Shown: positions 8,946 to 16,403 of the stretch, one piece after another
Layout: every line of letters starts with the position of its first letter
How positions within the stretch are numbered: the first letter of the stretch is position 1
Source: an uncultured Bacteroidota bacterium
GTDB lineage: Bacteria > Bacteroidota > Bacteroidia > Chitinophagales > Chitinophagaceae
Reading direction: 5' to 3'
Assembly: GCA_903905065.1 (NCBI GenBank)
Contig: CAIVEW010000052.1
Span: forward strand, 1-37,894
DNA: 37,894 bases
Notes under the pieces: generated by a model
The model's database searches: none
Told to the model about the DNA's origin: nothing
What the model saw: only the letters and a program-made list of their open reading frames with translations
Program-made: the position numbers and the translations under genes

Positions 8946-9068
8946 TTAACGGTAGTAGCCATGCCAGTGATGATGACGGTGCCAGCTACGATGAGGCACA
9001 ACCACGATGCAGGAAGCGAAACCAACGGTTATCAAGAGCGCGAGAATGGCTTTTTTCAGGATCTTCAT
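8946..9068 (-). CDS. 40-residue His-rich small lipoprotein
   Basis: A short gene found by reading the minus strand. ATG at 9068, TAA at 8946-8948, 40 residues. Residues 1-19 form a typical lipoprotein signal (MKILKKAILALLITVG, then FAS) with Cys20 as the lipidated residue. The mature peptide has only 21 residues, six of them His and two Trp, in a pattern RSWHRHHHWHGYYR. The His cluster suggests metal or haem binding at a membrane surface, but that is inference. A strong terminator follows it and a 175-bp gap precedes it, so it is its own transcription unit. I know similar tiny lipoproteins in Bacteroidota but no assigned function. Confidence 0.7.
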   Translation of the reverse strand: MKILKKAILALLITVGFASCIVVVPHRSWHRHHHWHGYYR

Positions 9069-9194
9069 ATATTTTTTGTTATTTGAGCATTTAGCGGTGT
9101 CAAAGTTTAATTGCCGTATTGTTTTCAGAAATCATTAACTGTTTTCCGGTCTTGGGGATAAATATAAGACGTTTTAACGAAAAATATTTTCCGC

Positions 9195-9225
9195 TTTCTT
9201 TTGTCATAGCTGGATACTATCTTTG
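9195..9225 (+). promoter_or_regulatory. Promoter for the 9244 membrane protein gene
   Basis: TTTC (9195-9198, one base off TTTG), a 19-nt spacer and a perfect -7 box TATCTTTG (9218-9225). Transcription would begin near 9232, so the TTG at 9223, which would extend the reading frame, is promoter sequence and the ATG at 9244 is the true start. Confidence 0.6.
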
Positions 9226-9243
9226 CCCAAAATTCAAAGAGAG

Positions 9244-9495
9244 ATGCCTAAGAAAATAAAATCAACAGGTAAACAAAAATCGATGCTTTTACTGCATGCG
9301 GTGATATTTGCAATTGGTACTGCACTTTCCTGGATGATGTATGACCCACACAACGGGCATTGGGCGTACCCCTGGCCAGCCTGGACCACAGCCGCATGGG
9401 CGCTGGCACTTTTGGGGCATTTCTGTGTAGTGTATACCAGCTATGAAGATAAAGGTTACGATACCTATCGCCACCAGCAGGGGTACGAGAGTTAG
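9244..9495 (+). CDS. Small 2TM-domain-like membrane protein
   Basis: An 83-residue protein with a Lys-rich N-terminus, then two membrane helices (about residues 14-32 and 47-65) joined by a short loop containing HWAYPWPAW. The layout HAVIF, a PWP motif, then ALALLGH resembles the 2TM domain family, whose members are small membrane proteins sometimes found with LytTR regulators; no such partner is present here. The ATG at 9244 follows AAAGAGAG and is chosen over an in-frame TTG inside the promoter. The stop codon is followed by two copies of AGTTTTn in tandem, a weak example of the stop-linked heptamers described elsewhere in this window. Confidence 0.6.
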   Translation: MPKKIKSTGKQKSMLLLHAVIFAIGTALSWMMYDPHNGHWAYPWPAWTTAAWALALLGHFCVVYTSYEDKGYDTYRHQQGYES

Positions 9496-9510
9496 TTTTC
9501 AGTTTTACAG

Positions 9511-9530
9511 CCGCCTGCCGTTAGGTAGGC
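9511..9530. repeat. Small imperfect palindrome, CCTGCC family
   Basis: CCTGCC, a short loop and AGGTAGG form an imperfect hairpin. It is similar to the element at 30470-30489 between rpsE and rplR. Confidence 0.4.
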
Positions 9531-9643
9531 TCACAATGGGTAGTCCGCAGTTTCGGCCCATTTTTCAAGTAATTAGTGCCCCATTGCAACAGCATTGGGG
9601 CATTCTTCTTTTCAACGTCCCTTAGCTTTTCCCTTAAATCCAT

Positions 9644-9651
9644 TACCTTTG
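9644..9651 (+). promoter_or_regulatory. -7 element for the nusB operon
   Basis: TACCTTTG is a perfect TAnnTTTG, 27 nt before the nusB ATG. No TTTG lies 18-19 nt upstream, so the -33 side is weak. Confidence 0.45.
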
Positions 9652-9677
9652 CGCCTCTAAAAGAGGTTCTTTACTAA

Positions 9678-10604
9678 ATGATCAGCCGAAGGAATATCCG
9701 GGTTAAAGTAATGCAAACGCTGTACACGCTTGCTTCTCTGTCCGATGGAGCGCAGGGGAATAAAACAGCAGCAACCAGGATACTGAATGATAAACTGGAC
9801 CATGTACTGGACATTTTCACCGTTTCTGTTTTATACACACTCCGGATAGCGCAATATGCAGAAACAGATGCCCGGCAGCGCTCTTCCAGGTACCTGAAAG
9901 TGGCGGAAGATCAGAACGTGGATACAAGTATCGCGGTGAACGGTTTTGTGACGAAAATGCTGGCTAATGCATCTTTCAACGAAAAAATAAAGAAGGACAA
10001 GCTCGAACGCTTCATTGATGCCGACTGGGTTAAAAACATATACCAACTTCTGGACAAGACGGAAGAGTACGCAAAGTATATAGCCACAAAGGAGCACACG
10101 CCAGCAGAGGACAAAGACATCATCCGGTATATTTGGGAAAAGCAGGTACTCGAAAATGAAGGGTTGATGAGCCATTTTATGGACGAGCTGCCGGGATGGG
10201 AAGACGATAGCGAGCTGATAATGATGCTCATGCAGAATTTCTTCAACGGTAACGCTAAGATCAACTTCCTGAACCTGCTTTCGGGGGAAAAAAAGGAATA
10301 TGCGCACGACCTGTTAACAGCAGTTATAGAAAAGGAGCCCTACTGCATGGAGCTGATAGAACCGAAGTTGAAAAACTGGGACAAAGACCGGGTGGCGCTT
10401 ATAGACCTGCTATTGCTGCGGATGGGTATTTGCGAGTTCTTATATTTCCCCACCATACCTACCAAGGTGACGATCAACGAATATATAGACATCGCAAAGC
10501 AATACAGTACTCCGCAGAGCGGGCAATTCGTGAACGGTGTGCTGGACAACATACTTAAGGATCTCGTGAAAGCTGATAAAATAGACAAGACTAACAGAAA
10601 TTAA
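9678..10604 (+). CDS. nusB: Transcription antitermination factor NusB (long Bacteroidota form)
   Basis: NusB binds boxA RNA together with NusE (ribosomal protein S10) and prevents premature termination in rRNA operons. At 308 residues it is about twice the E. coli length; this long form, with an N-terminal helical extension before the NusB fold, is usual in Bacteroidota. The C-terminal half carries the family pattern: DRVALIDLLLLRMGICEF, then TKVTINEYIDIAKQYSTP and GQFVNGVLDNI. It starts the run nusB-DUF1573-yajC-coaE, a common Bacteroidota order. Its stop codon overlaps the first unit of an octamer repeat array (10603-10642). Confidence 0.92.
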   Translation: MISRRNIRVKVMQTLYTLASLSDGAQGNKTAATRILNDKLDHVLDIFTVSVLYTLRIAQYAETDARQRSSRYLKVAEDQNVDTSIAVNGFVTKMLANASFNEKIKKDKLERFIDADWVKNIYQLLDKTEEYAKYIATKEHTPAEDKDIIRYIWEKQVLENEGLMSHFMDELPGWEDDSELIMMLMQNFFNGNAKINFLNLLSGEKKEYAHDLLTAVIEKEPYCMELIEPKLKNWDKDRVALIDLLLLRMGICEFLYFPTIPTKVTINEYIDIAKQYSTPQSGQFVNGVLDNILKDLVKADKIDKTNRN

Positions 10605-10642
10605 TGTGCAATTTTGGGGATATGCGAATTTGAAAATTGCAC
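10603..10642 (+). repeat. Octamer array and 10-bp inverted repeat after nusB
   Basis: Five degenerate 8-bp units in exact register, beginning with AATGTGCA at 10603, whose first two bases belong to the nusB stop codon. The outer arms also form a perfect 10-bp inverted repeat (10606-10615 and 10633-10642, GTGCAATTTT) around a 17-nt loop. There is no T-run after it, so it is not a simple terminator; it could modulate expression of the downstream genes. Confidence 0.6.
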
Positions 10643-10672
10643 CACTTAATACTTAAATAACTATCGGAGAAA

Positions 10673-11137
10673 ATGAAACGGTTACTTTTTATTTCAATCC
10701 TTGCGCTGGCAGCATGTAACAGCCAGAACGGAGCTAAGGCGCCAGCAGGCCAACTACCCACCACGTTGGTTAACAATCCTGCCTCTGCGAACGGTATGGA
10801 CACTGTTGCAGCAGCAAGGAAGCCGACCATGGACTTTACAGATACATTACACAATTTTGGTACTATCCACGAGAAGGAAATTGTGGAATATGAATTCTCC
10901 TTTAAGAATAATGGCAAGACGCCACTGATCATCAACTCCGCAGTTGGTTCCTGTGGTTGTACGGTACCCGTTTATCCCCACGACCCGGTCGAGCCAGGAA
11001 AAAGTGCGGTTATGAAAGTCACTTTTAACTCAGCGGGAAAACAAGGTCACCAGGAAAAAACGGTAACGATACACACAAACACTGTTCGTGGACTGCACAT
11101 GCTATATATTAAGGCAGATATAGCGAAAGAAAAATAA
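10673..11137 (+). CDS. DUF1573 domain lipoprotein
   Basis: A 154-residue lipoprotein: signal MKRLLFISILALAAC with lipidated Cys15, a Pro/Ala-rich linker, then a DUF1573 immunoglobulin-like beta domain (residues about 52-150). The domain shows the standard landmarks FxDTLHNFGTI, EFSFKNNGKTPLII, GSCGCTVP and GKSAVMKVTFNS. DUF1573 proteins are envelope proteins of unknown biochemical role. The conserved Cys-Gly-Cys pair suggests disulphide or metal chemistry, which is inference. The gene lies between nusB and yajC, an arrangement recurring in Bacteroidota, with a 68-bp upstream gap that holds an octamer array and inverted repeat. Confidence 0.88.
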   Translation: MKRLLFISILALAACNSQNGAKAPAGQLPTTLVNNPASANGMDTVAAARKPTMDFTDTLHNFGTIHEKEIVEYEFSFKNNGKTPLIINSAVGSCGCTVPVYPHDPVEPGKSAVMKVTFNSAGKQGHQEKTVTIHTNTVRGLHMLYIKADIAKEK

Positions 11138-11236
11138 ATGTTCTCTCTGAGCATTCACGGCTGTGAAGGAGTGAAACTCGCGAAGAACCAAATTCCAAAA
11201 AAGACAAACAATTTTTCATCTTAATAATTTAAAACA

Positions 11237-11614
11237 ATGCAATTGAACACAATTATGTTACAGGCCGCGGGCGCAGCGCCGGGCGGACTTTTCGGAGCAG
11301 GAGCAGGACCGATATTTTTGATGGTAGGTATGTTTGTAGTGATGTATTTCTTCATGATACGCCCGCAGGCAAAACGCCAGAAAGAGCAAACGAAATTTGC
11401 TAATAGCATGAATACCGGTGAGCAGATCGTAACCACTGCAGGTATACATGGCCGTATCAACAAGGCCAATGATGACGGCACCTTGCAGATAGAGATCAGC
11501 CGCAGTACGTTCATGACCATCGAGCGCTCGGCCGTATCTATGGAAATGACGATGGCATATCGCAAGAAAGCGGATGCCGCAGCCGGCATTACTACGCCAG
11601 CGACAACAAAATAA
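11237..11614 (+). CDS. yajC: Preprotein translocase subunit YajC
   Basis: YajC is the small inner-membrane partner of SecD-SecF in the Sec translocon. The 125-residue protein has a Gly/Ala-rich N-terminus, one membrane helix (about residues 24-41, FLMVGMFVVMYFFMI) and the diagnostic RPQAKRQKEQ that follows it, then a cytoplasmic SH3-like domain with GEQIVTTAGIHGRI. It is in line with nusB-DUF1573 upstream and coaE 11 bp downstream, so probably co-transcribed. The C-terminal Ala/Thr-rich tail is normal for the group. secD and secF are not in this window. Confidence 0.93.
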   Translation: MQLNTIMLQAAGAAPGGLFGAGAGPIFLMVGMFVVMYFFMIRPQAKRQKEQTKFANSMNTGEQIVTTAGIHGRINKANDDGTLQIEISRSTFMTIERSAVSMEMTMAYRKKADAAAGITTPATTK

Positions 11615-11625
11615 AATCAACTCCG

Positions 11626-12213
11626 ATGCTAAGAGTCGGCGTCACGGGCGGTATTGGCTCAGGAAAATCAATTGTATGCCGGGTGTTCCACACACTCGGC
11701 ATACCTGTGTTTAATGCCGATGACACAGCCCGCTACCTGATGGAAAATGATGCCGCGCTGGTGCAACAAATCAAGGCCCTTCTTGGCGCGGACGTCTATT
11801 CCCACTGCAAACTAGACCGAGCCAAAGTATCTGAGATCATCTTCCGGGAACCAACGAAATTGCAGCAGTTAAATGCATTGGTTCACCCCGCAACTATCAG
11901 CTATGCCAACGATTGGTTTAGCCGCCAAACCGCACCCTATGTTATCAAGGAGGCTGCCATTTTTTTTGAGAGCGGCAGCTACAAAGAAATGGATATAATG
12001 ATAGGCGTATTCGCTCCCAGAGAACTACGTTTAGAACGCGCTATGAAGCGTAGCAACATGACCCGCGAAAAAGTCCTGTCTGTTATGGCGCAGCAAATGA
12101 ACGAGGACGAAAAAATGAGCCGCTGCGACCATGTCATTACAAACGATGATGTTACAGCTATCCTTCCGCAGGTACTTAAACTGCACGAGTTGCTGCTTGC
12201 GCGACCGAAGTAA
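11626..12213 (+). CDS. coaE: Dephospho-CoA kinase
   Basis: CoaE phosphorylates the ribose 3-hydroxyl of dephospho-CoA with ATP, the final step of coenzyme A synthesis. The 195-residue protein has a Walker A loop GGIGSGKS at residues 8-15, the substrate-site NADDTAR near residue 31, and the family stretch LNALVHPATI around residue 86. The start ATG lies 11 bp after yajC, so the gene is probably read from the nusB promoter. The closing LIDish region HVITNDD is also typical. After it comes a 276-bp gap without genes that leads to clpB. Confidence 0.93.
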   Translation: MLRVGVTGGIGSGKSIVCRVFHTLGIPVFNADDTARYLMENDAALVQQIKALLGADVYSHCKLDRAKVSEIIFREPTKLQQLNALVHPATISYANDWFSRQTAPYVIKEAAIFFESGSYKEMDIMIGVFAPRELRLERAMKRSNMTREKVLSVMAQQMNEDEKMSRCDHVITNDDVTAILPQVLKLHELLLARPK

Positions 12214-12260
12214 CGATACTGGCGACATGTCTCGCATCTCCTAAATAACTCACGCTACTT

Positions 12261-12292
12261 CACCCTCTCCTTTGGAGAGGGGGGGAGAGGTC
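12261..12292. repeat. GC-rich palindromic repeat, CTCTCC family
   Basis: CCTCTCC-TTT-GGAGAGG forms a perfect hairpin followed by a second GGGAGAGG arm. The same design recurs at 37595-37633 after rplW. It lies in the 276-bp gap between coaE and clpB, where no other gene is seen. Confidence 0.6.
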
Positions 12293-12422
12293 CCGACTTA
12301 TTTTCAGTTGATTGTCAACAAGTACGACACGTTGTCGTTTATTATTGATTTTATATGACATAATTTCCTATTTCTATCCGCAAATAGATTTTGGAACGCT
12401 TTTTATGCATACTAATTGACCT

Positions 12423-12459
12423 CGTGATCTGTATCATGTTTTACTATTTACTGATCACG
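12423..12459. promoter_or_regulatory. Inverted repeat upstream of clpB, possible operator
   Basis: Perfect 7-bp arms CGTGATC (12423-12429) and GATCACG (12453-12459) separated by 23 bp, ending 30 bp before the clpB ATG. Its position in the leader of a chaperone gene suggests a stress-regulator site or an RNA stem, but it is not the standard CIRCE sequence. No clear TAnnTTTG box is seen for clpB. Confidence 0.3.
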
Positions 12460-12489
12460 GACATTTGAGGATCCTAACAAAATAACATT

Positions 12490-15108
12490 ATGAACTTAAG
12501 CAACTTTACGATCAAGGCGCAGGAAACTGTGCAGCAGGCACAACAACTTGCCTTCGACAACCAAAACCCTAGTATTGAAACCGCCCACTTCCTGCAGGCG
12601 TTGCTCAACGATGCCGATGGGCCGATCTCCTATTTGCTCAAAAAGAACAATGTCAACATCGGTTTTGTAGAGAGCAAGTTGAAGGAGCAGATAGCACGCA
12701 TGCCCAAAATACAAGGCAGTGAACCAGCCCAGAACATAAGCCGGGAAGTGAACAATGCCATACTGCGTACTGCTAATATTTTAAAAACATTCGGAGATGA
12801 ATTTGTTACTCCGGAGCACTTGCTCATAGCATTGTTGCAGGTAAACGACGATACCGGCAAGCTGCTGAAAGACGCAGGGCTTACCGAAAAGGGCCTGGTG
12901 GCTGCCATAAAAGAATTGCGCAAAGGCAATACCGTAAACTCGCAGACATCTGAGCAGCAATACAATGCCCTGCAGCGTTATGCAAAGAACCTGAACGAAA
13001 TGGCCCGCAACGGCAAAATGGACCCGGTTATTGGCCGTGATGAGGAGATACGCAGAACACTGCACATCCTTTCCCGCCGGTCCAAGAACAACCCGATACT
13101 GGTAGGTGAGCCGGGCGTTGGTAAAACGGCTATTGTTGAAGGCCTGGCACACCGTATCATAAACGGCGACGTGCCGGATACACTGAAATCAAAGATCATC
13201 TTTGCACTGGATATGGGCGCGCTTATGGCTGGCGCCAAGTATCGTGGTGAATTTGAAGAAAGGCTGAAGGCAGTAATAAAAGAAGTTACCGAAAGCGATG
13301 GCAACGTGATACTCTTTATAGATGAGATCCATACCCTTATTGGCGCTGGCGCCATGGAGGGTGCTATGGATGCCGCAAACATACTGAAGCCGGCCCTGGC
13401 GCGCGGAGAGCTTCGTGCGATAGGTGCCACTACACTGAACGAGTACCAGAAATATTTTGAGAAAGACAAGGCGCTGGAAAGGCGTTTCCAGAAAGTGTTT
13501 GTAGATGAGCCATCACCGGAAGATGCAATATCTATCCTCCGTGGACTGAAAGACCGTTACGAAAGCCACCACAAAGTGCGCATTAAGGACGAGGCAATTA
13601 TTGCTGCCGTGGAATTATCGCATAGATATATTACCGACCGTTTCTTGCCCGATAAGGCCATAGACCTTATAGATGAAAGCGCGGCCAAACTAAAGCTGGA
13701 AATGAACTCCATGCCGGAGGAGCTGGACGAACTGGAGCGCCGCATACGCCAGTTGGAAATTGAGCGCGAAGCTATAAAACGCGAGAACGATAAAGAGAAG
13801 CTGAAAGAGCTGAACCAAGAGATATCGGTAATGAGCGTGCAGCGCGATACCCTGAAAGCCAAGTGGCTGGAGGAAAAAGAAATAGTTGACAAAATAAATA
13901 AAGCACGGACCGAAATAGAGCACCTGAAACTGGAAGCCGAGCAGGCCGAGCGCGAAGGTAACTATGGTCGTGTGGCGGAGATACGCTACGGCAAGGTGCA
14001 GGAGCAGGAAGCTGTTATCGACAATATGTCGAAACAGCTGGACAAGATGGATACCCAGCATAAGCGCCTGATGAAAGAGGAAGTGGATGCCGAAGACATT
14101 GCAGAAAATGTAGCCAAAGCGACCGGCATACCGGTGCAACGCATGCTCACCAGTGAGCGGGCAAAATTGCTGAACCTGGAAGACGAGCTGCATAAACGCG
14201 TAGTAGGACAGGACGAAGCCATCATTGCTGTATCAGATGCTATACGCCGCGGTCGTGCCGGTCTTCAGGACCCACGCAAGCCTATTGGCTCATTCATCTT
14301 TCTCGGTACTACCGGTGTTGGTAAAACAGAACTTGCCAAGGCGCTGGCAGAAATACTCTTTGACGACGACAGCATGATGACGCGCATAGACATGAGCGAA
14401 TACCAGGAGAAGCATAGCGTGAGCCGCCTGGTGGGAGCGCCTCCCGGCTATGTGGGCTATGACGAGGGTGGCCAGCTTACCGAAGCCGTGCGCCGCAAAC
14501 CATACTCCGTGATATTGCTGGATGAAATAGAAAAAGCGCATCCGGATGTATTCAACATCCTGCTGCAGGTACTCGATGACGGCCGCCTTACGGACAATAA
14601 AGGCAGGGTGGTGAACTTTAAGAATACCATCATCATTATGACCAGTAATATGGGCAGCCTCATCATACAAGAGAATTTTGCAGACATAAAAGATGGCCAG
14701 GATATTGAAGCCGTGATAGATGCTACTAAGGAGCAAGTTATGGATGTGTTACGCCAATCCCTAAGGCCGGAATTTCTGAACAGGATAGATGATGTGATCA
14801 TGTTCCACCCGCTGATGAAGAAGGAAATAAAGGGCATCATCCGCATACAATTGGAACAGTTGCAGAAACAATTACAGACGCAAGGCATCAATCTCCAGTT
14901 CACCGACTATGCGCTCGACTACCTCGTGCAGCGCGGCTTCGATCCGCAATATGGTGCGCGCCCGCTGAAGAGGCTGATACAAAAGGATATCATCAACATG
15001 CTCAGCAAAAAAATAATAGGCGGCGAGATAGACAAAGCAAAGCCTGTGCTGATAGATGTCTTTGATGGCGTTGTGGTGATGCGGAATGAAGTACCTGTGA
15101 AGAGTTAA
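12490..15108 (+). CDS. clpB: ATP-dependent disaggregase ClpB
   Basis: ClpB is a hexameric AAA+ chaperone that pulls polypeptides out of aggregates with help from DnaK. The 872-residue length is that of full-length ClpB. In order: Clp N-domain repeats (residues 1-145), first AAA+ module with Walker A GEPGVGKT (from about 206), the long coiled-coil middle domain typical of ClpB but absent from ClpA (about 410-525, many Glu/Lys/Leu heptads), and a second AAA+ module with GTTGVGKT (from about 606) and GYDEGGQ. It lacks the IGL/IGF loop for ClpP. It is a single gene with its own terminator; the stop codon lies in the first unit of an octamer array. Confidence 0.97.
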   Translation: MNLSNFTIKAQETVQQAQQLAFDNQNPSIETAHFLQALLNDADGPISYLLKKNNVNIGFVESKLKEQIARMPKIQGSEPAQNISREVNNAILRTANILKTFGDEFVTPEHLLIALLQVNDDTGKLLKDAGLTEKGLVAAIKELRKGNTVNSQTSEQQYNALQRYAKNLNEMARNGKMDPVIGRDEEIRRTLHILSRRSKNNPILVGEPGVGKTAIVEGLAHRIINGDVPDTLKSKIIFALDMGALMAGAKYRGEFEERLKAVIKEVTESDGNVILFIDEIHTLIGAGAMEGAMDAANILKPALARGELRAIGATTLNEYQKYFEKDKALERRFQKVFVDEPSPEDAISILRGLKDRYESHHKVRIKDEAIIAAVELSHRYITDRFLPDKAIDLIDESAAKLKLEMNSMPEELDELERRIRQLEIEREAIKRENDKEKLKELNQEISVMSVQRDTLKAKWLEEKEIVDKINKARTEIEHLKLEAEQAEREGNYGRVAEIRYGKVQEQEAVIDNMSKQLDKMDTQHKRLMKEEVDAEDIAENVAKATGIPVQRMLTSERAKLLNLEDELHKRVVGQDEAIIAVSDAIRRGRAGLQDPRKPIGSFIFLGTTGVGKTELAKALAEILFDDDSMMTRIDMSEYQEKHSVSRLVGAPPGYVGYDEGGQLTEAVRRKPYSVILLDEIEKAHPDVFNILLQVLDDGRLTDNKGRVVNFKNTIIIMTSNMGSLIIQENFADIKDGQDIEAVIDATKEQVMDVLRQSLRPEFLNRIDDVIMFHPLMKKEIKGIIRIQLEQLQKQLQTQGINLQFTDYALDYLVQRGFDPQYGARPLKRLIQKDIINMLSKKIIGGEIDKAKPVLIDVFDGVVVMRNEVPVKS

Positions 15109-15134
15109 TAAGTTGATAGGTTTATAAGATAAAG
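15103..15134 (+). repeat. Octamer array overlapping the clpB stop codon
   Basis: Four 8-bp units in register, starting AGTTAATA then AGTTGATA, degenerating toward 15134. The clpB stop TAA (15106-15108) is inside the first unit, so the final Ser codon and stop are repeat sequence. The same octamer family follows secY (27544-27567) and rplB (36637-36660). Confidence 0.65.
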
Positions 15135-15159
15135 GGATGGGCGTTGCTCATCCTTTTTT
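15133..15159 (+). terminator. clpB terminator
   Basis: A 10-bp stem with two G-U pairs (15133-15142 and 15146-15155), a 3-nt loop and a run of T. It starts where the octamer array ends. Confidence 0.75.
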
Positions 15160-15228
15160 GTTAGCGATAACAGGGAGAATTGCAGAACTGAGGGCGATCA
15201 AAAGTTGGTTTATACGGTATCGCTCACT

Positions 15229-15750
15229 TCAATATTCGAGGAACATATGGTAGTTGGGGTTGTAGTGCGTATCAGACACCTTAAACATATGGTCACCAAT
15301 AATGACGAAGCCGTTCCTTTTGTAAAAGTTGACGGCTCGTTCGTTTTTTATCCATGTGAACAGCCACATGCCGCGCTGGTGGGCCTGTTCTGACAATTCA
15401 ATGTTGTGTTGCAGCAGCTGGGCGCCAAGTCCCAGATGGTAGAAATTGCTGGATAGGTAGATACGGTCTAATTTCGTCACATTTTTATGGGGGATGTTTG
15501 GATGCGCGGCATCCAGCACGATCTTTGAGAAGCCGGCAACTGAGTCCTTGTAATAGATCAGGTGGTAAATGTTTGCAGGGTCGGTTAACTCACCGCTTAT
15601 TGCTTGCTCATTGTAATGGCTGCTGAGAAAAGCTTCCATATCTTCGGGGGAACAACTGCTTTGGTGAGCTTCCTTCACGGCGACTCTGCCAAGGTCAGCG
15701 ATCATTCGACTGTCGCGTTCTGTTGCCCGTTGTATAAGTATATCCATCAC
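15229..15750 (-). CDS. GNAT family N-acetyltransferase
   Basis: A 173-residue member of the GCN5-related acetyltransferases, which move an acetyl group from acetyl-CoA to an amine. Visible features: an N-terminal IQRATERDS strand-turn, motif A around residues 93-110 (LDRIYLSSNFYHLGLGAQLL, where the pyrophosphate loop reads HLGLGA), and a C-terminal NFYKRNGFVIIGDHMF stretch typical of motif B. The substrate cannot be told; the pattern is close to spermidine/PaiA-like acetyltransferases. A second Met directly follows the first, so the start may be three bases later. The gene stands alone, convergent with clpB. Confidence 0.85.
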   Translation of the reverse strand: MMDILIQRATERDSRMIADLGRVAVKEAHQSSCSPEDMEAFLSSHYNEQAISGELTDPANIYHLIYYKDSVAGFSKIVLDAAHPNIPHKNVTKLDRIYLSSNFYHLGLGAQLLQHNIELSEQAHQRGMWLFTWIKNERAVNFYKRNGFVIIGDHMFKVSDTHYNPNYHMFLEY

Positions 15751-15828
15751 TAGCAGTTGCTGTGTAAAATACGGATATAGCTATAAACTGCAAAAGGTAG
15801 TTTCGCGGATATTAAAGATACGGGTGGA

Positions 15829-15847
15829 TGCCAGTCTCTGACTGGCA
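15829..15847. repeat. Perfect small hairpin
   Basis: TGCCAGTC-TCT-GACTGGCA, an 8-bp stem with a 3-nt loop in the gap between two divergent genes. No T-run follows on either strand. A second odd palindrome, GACCTTT-A-AAAGGTC, lies about 40 bp further on. Confidence 0.4.
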
Positions 15848-15939
15848 GGTGAACCACGTAACGCATTTACCTCTTCTATATCTCGACCTTTAAAAGGTCT
15901 CACTGTAAAATATTATCTTTAAAATGTAAAATCAACGTG

Positions 15940-16344
15940 ATGAAGAAATACACCATACCTGTACTGACAATGCTGTTGCTAAGCGGCTGCCAGACCTATC
16001 ACCTCTCCACACAAAGCCTGCTGGAGCAATTTGCCGGTGTAAAAGGCGAAACAAAAGTGACCATGCTTATAGTGCCGCCATTTGTTTGCTATCCCGGCAT
16101 AGTAAGGGGCAACGACCTTAGGAAAATAACCGTGCTGGATAAAAAAGAACACGAGCATACCTTCCCGGTAACACGCAGCATGGGCATTAAGATCACCCAG
16201 AAAAGCGGGAAGCACACAACCTTCTACGTTAACACCCTGCTGCTGAAAGACAGTACCATAACGGGCGACAAAACGCACTTTTTCAAGTCGCAGATAACAC
16301 CCATCTATTTTGCCAACATCAGCAAGATAGAATTGCAGAAGTAA
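15940..16344 (+). CDS. Small lipoprotein of unknown function
   Basis: A 134-residue lipoprotein with a short signal and lipobox LLSGC (Cys17). The mature part is beta-rich, with one Pro-Pro-Phe-Val-Cys segment in the middle and an amphipathic end. I recognise no named family. A GTG at 15937 would add one residue, but the ATG at 15940 begins a normal MKKYTIP lipoprotein signal and is preferred. A box TATCTTTA at 15914-15921, one base from the -7 consensus, lies 18 nt upstream. The next gene, a DoxX-like protein, converges on it with 44 bp between. Confidence 0.6.
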   Translation: MKKYTIPVLTMLLLSGCQTYHLSTQSLLEQFAGVKGETKVTMLIVPPFVCYPGIVRGNDLRKITVLDKKEHEHTFPVTRSMGIKITQKSGKHTTFYVNTLLLKDSTITGDKTHFFKSQITPIYFANISKIELQK

Positions 16345-16382
16345 GAGTAATCAGCCCAAAGCCTTATGCTCACTCGCGGGCT

Positions 16383-16403
16383 TACGACTCATGACTTATG
16401 ACT
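16383..16403 (-). repeat. Heptamer array overlapping the doxX-like gene end
   Basis: Three 7-bp units read on the minus strand, AGTCATA, AGTCATG and AGTCGTA, in exact register. The last residues Ser-His-Lys-Ser and the stop of the DoxX-like gene (stop at 16389-16391) are encoded by it. The same heptamer occurs at 34316-34347. Confidence 0.6.

Noticed and set aside
9223-9243. TTG start of the small membrane protein
   Set aside because: It is part of the perfect -7 box TATCTTTG, so it is not transcribed as a start codon.
11138-11224. 28-codon reading frame directly after the DUF1573 stop
   Set aside because: In frame with the gene before it, no recognisable sequence, no leader; more likely untranslated.
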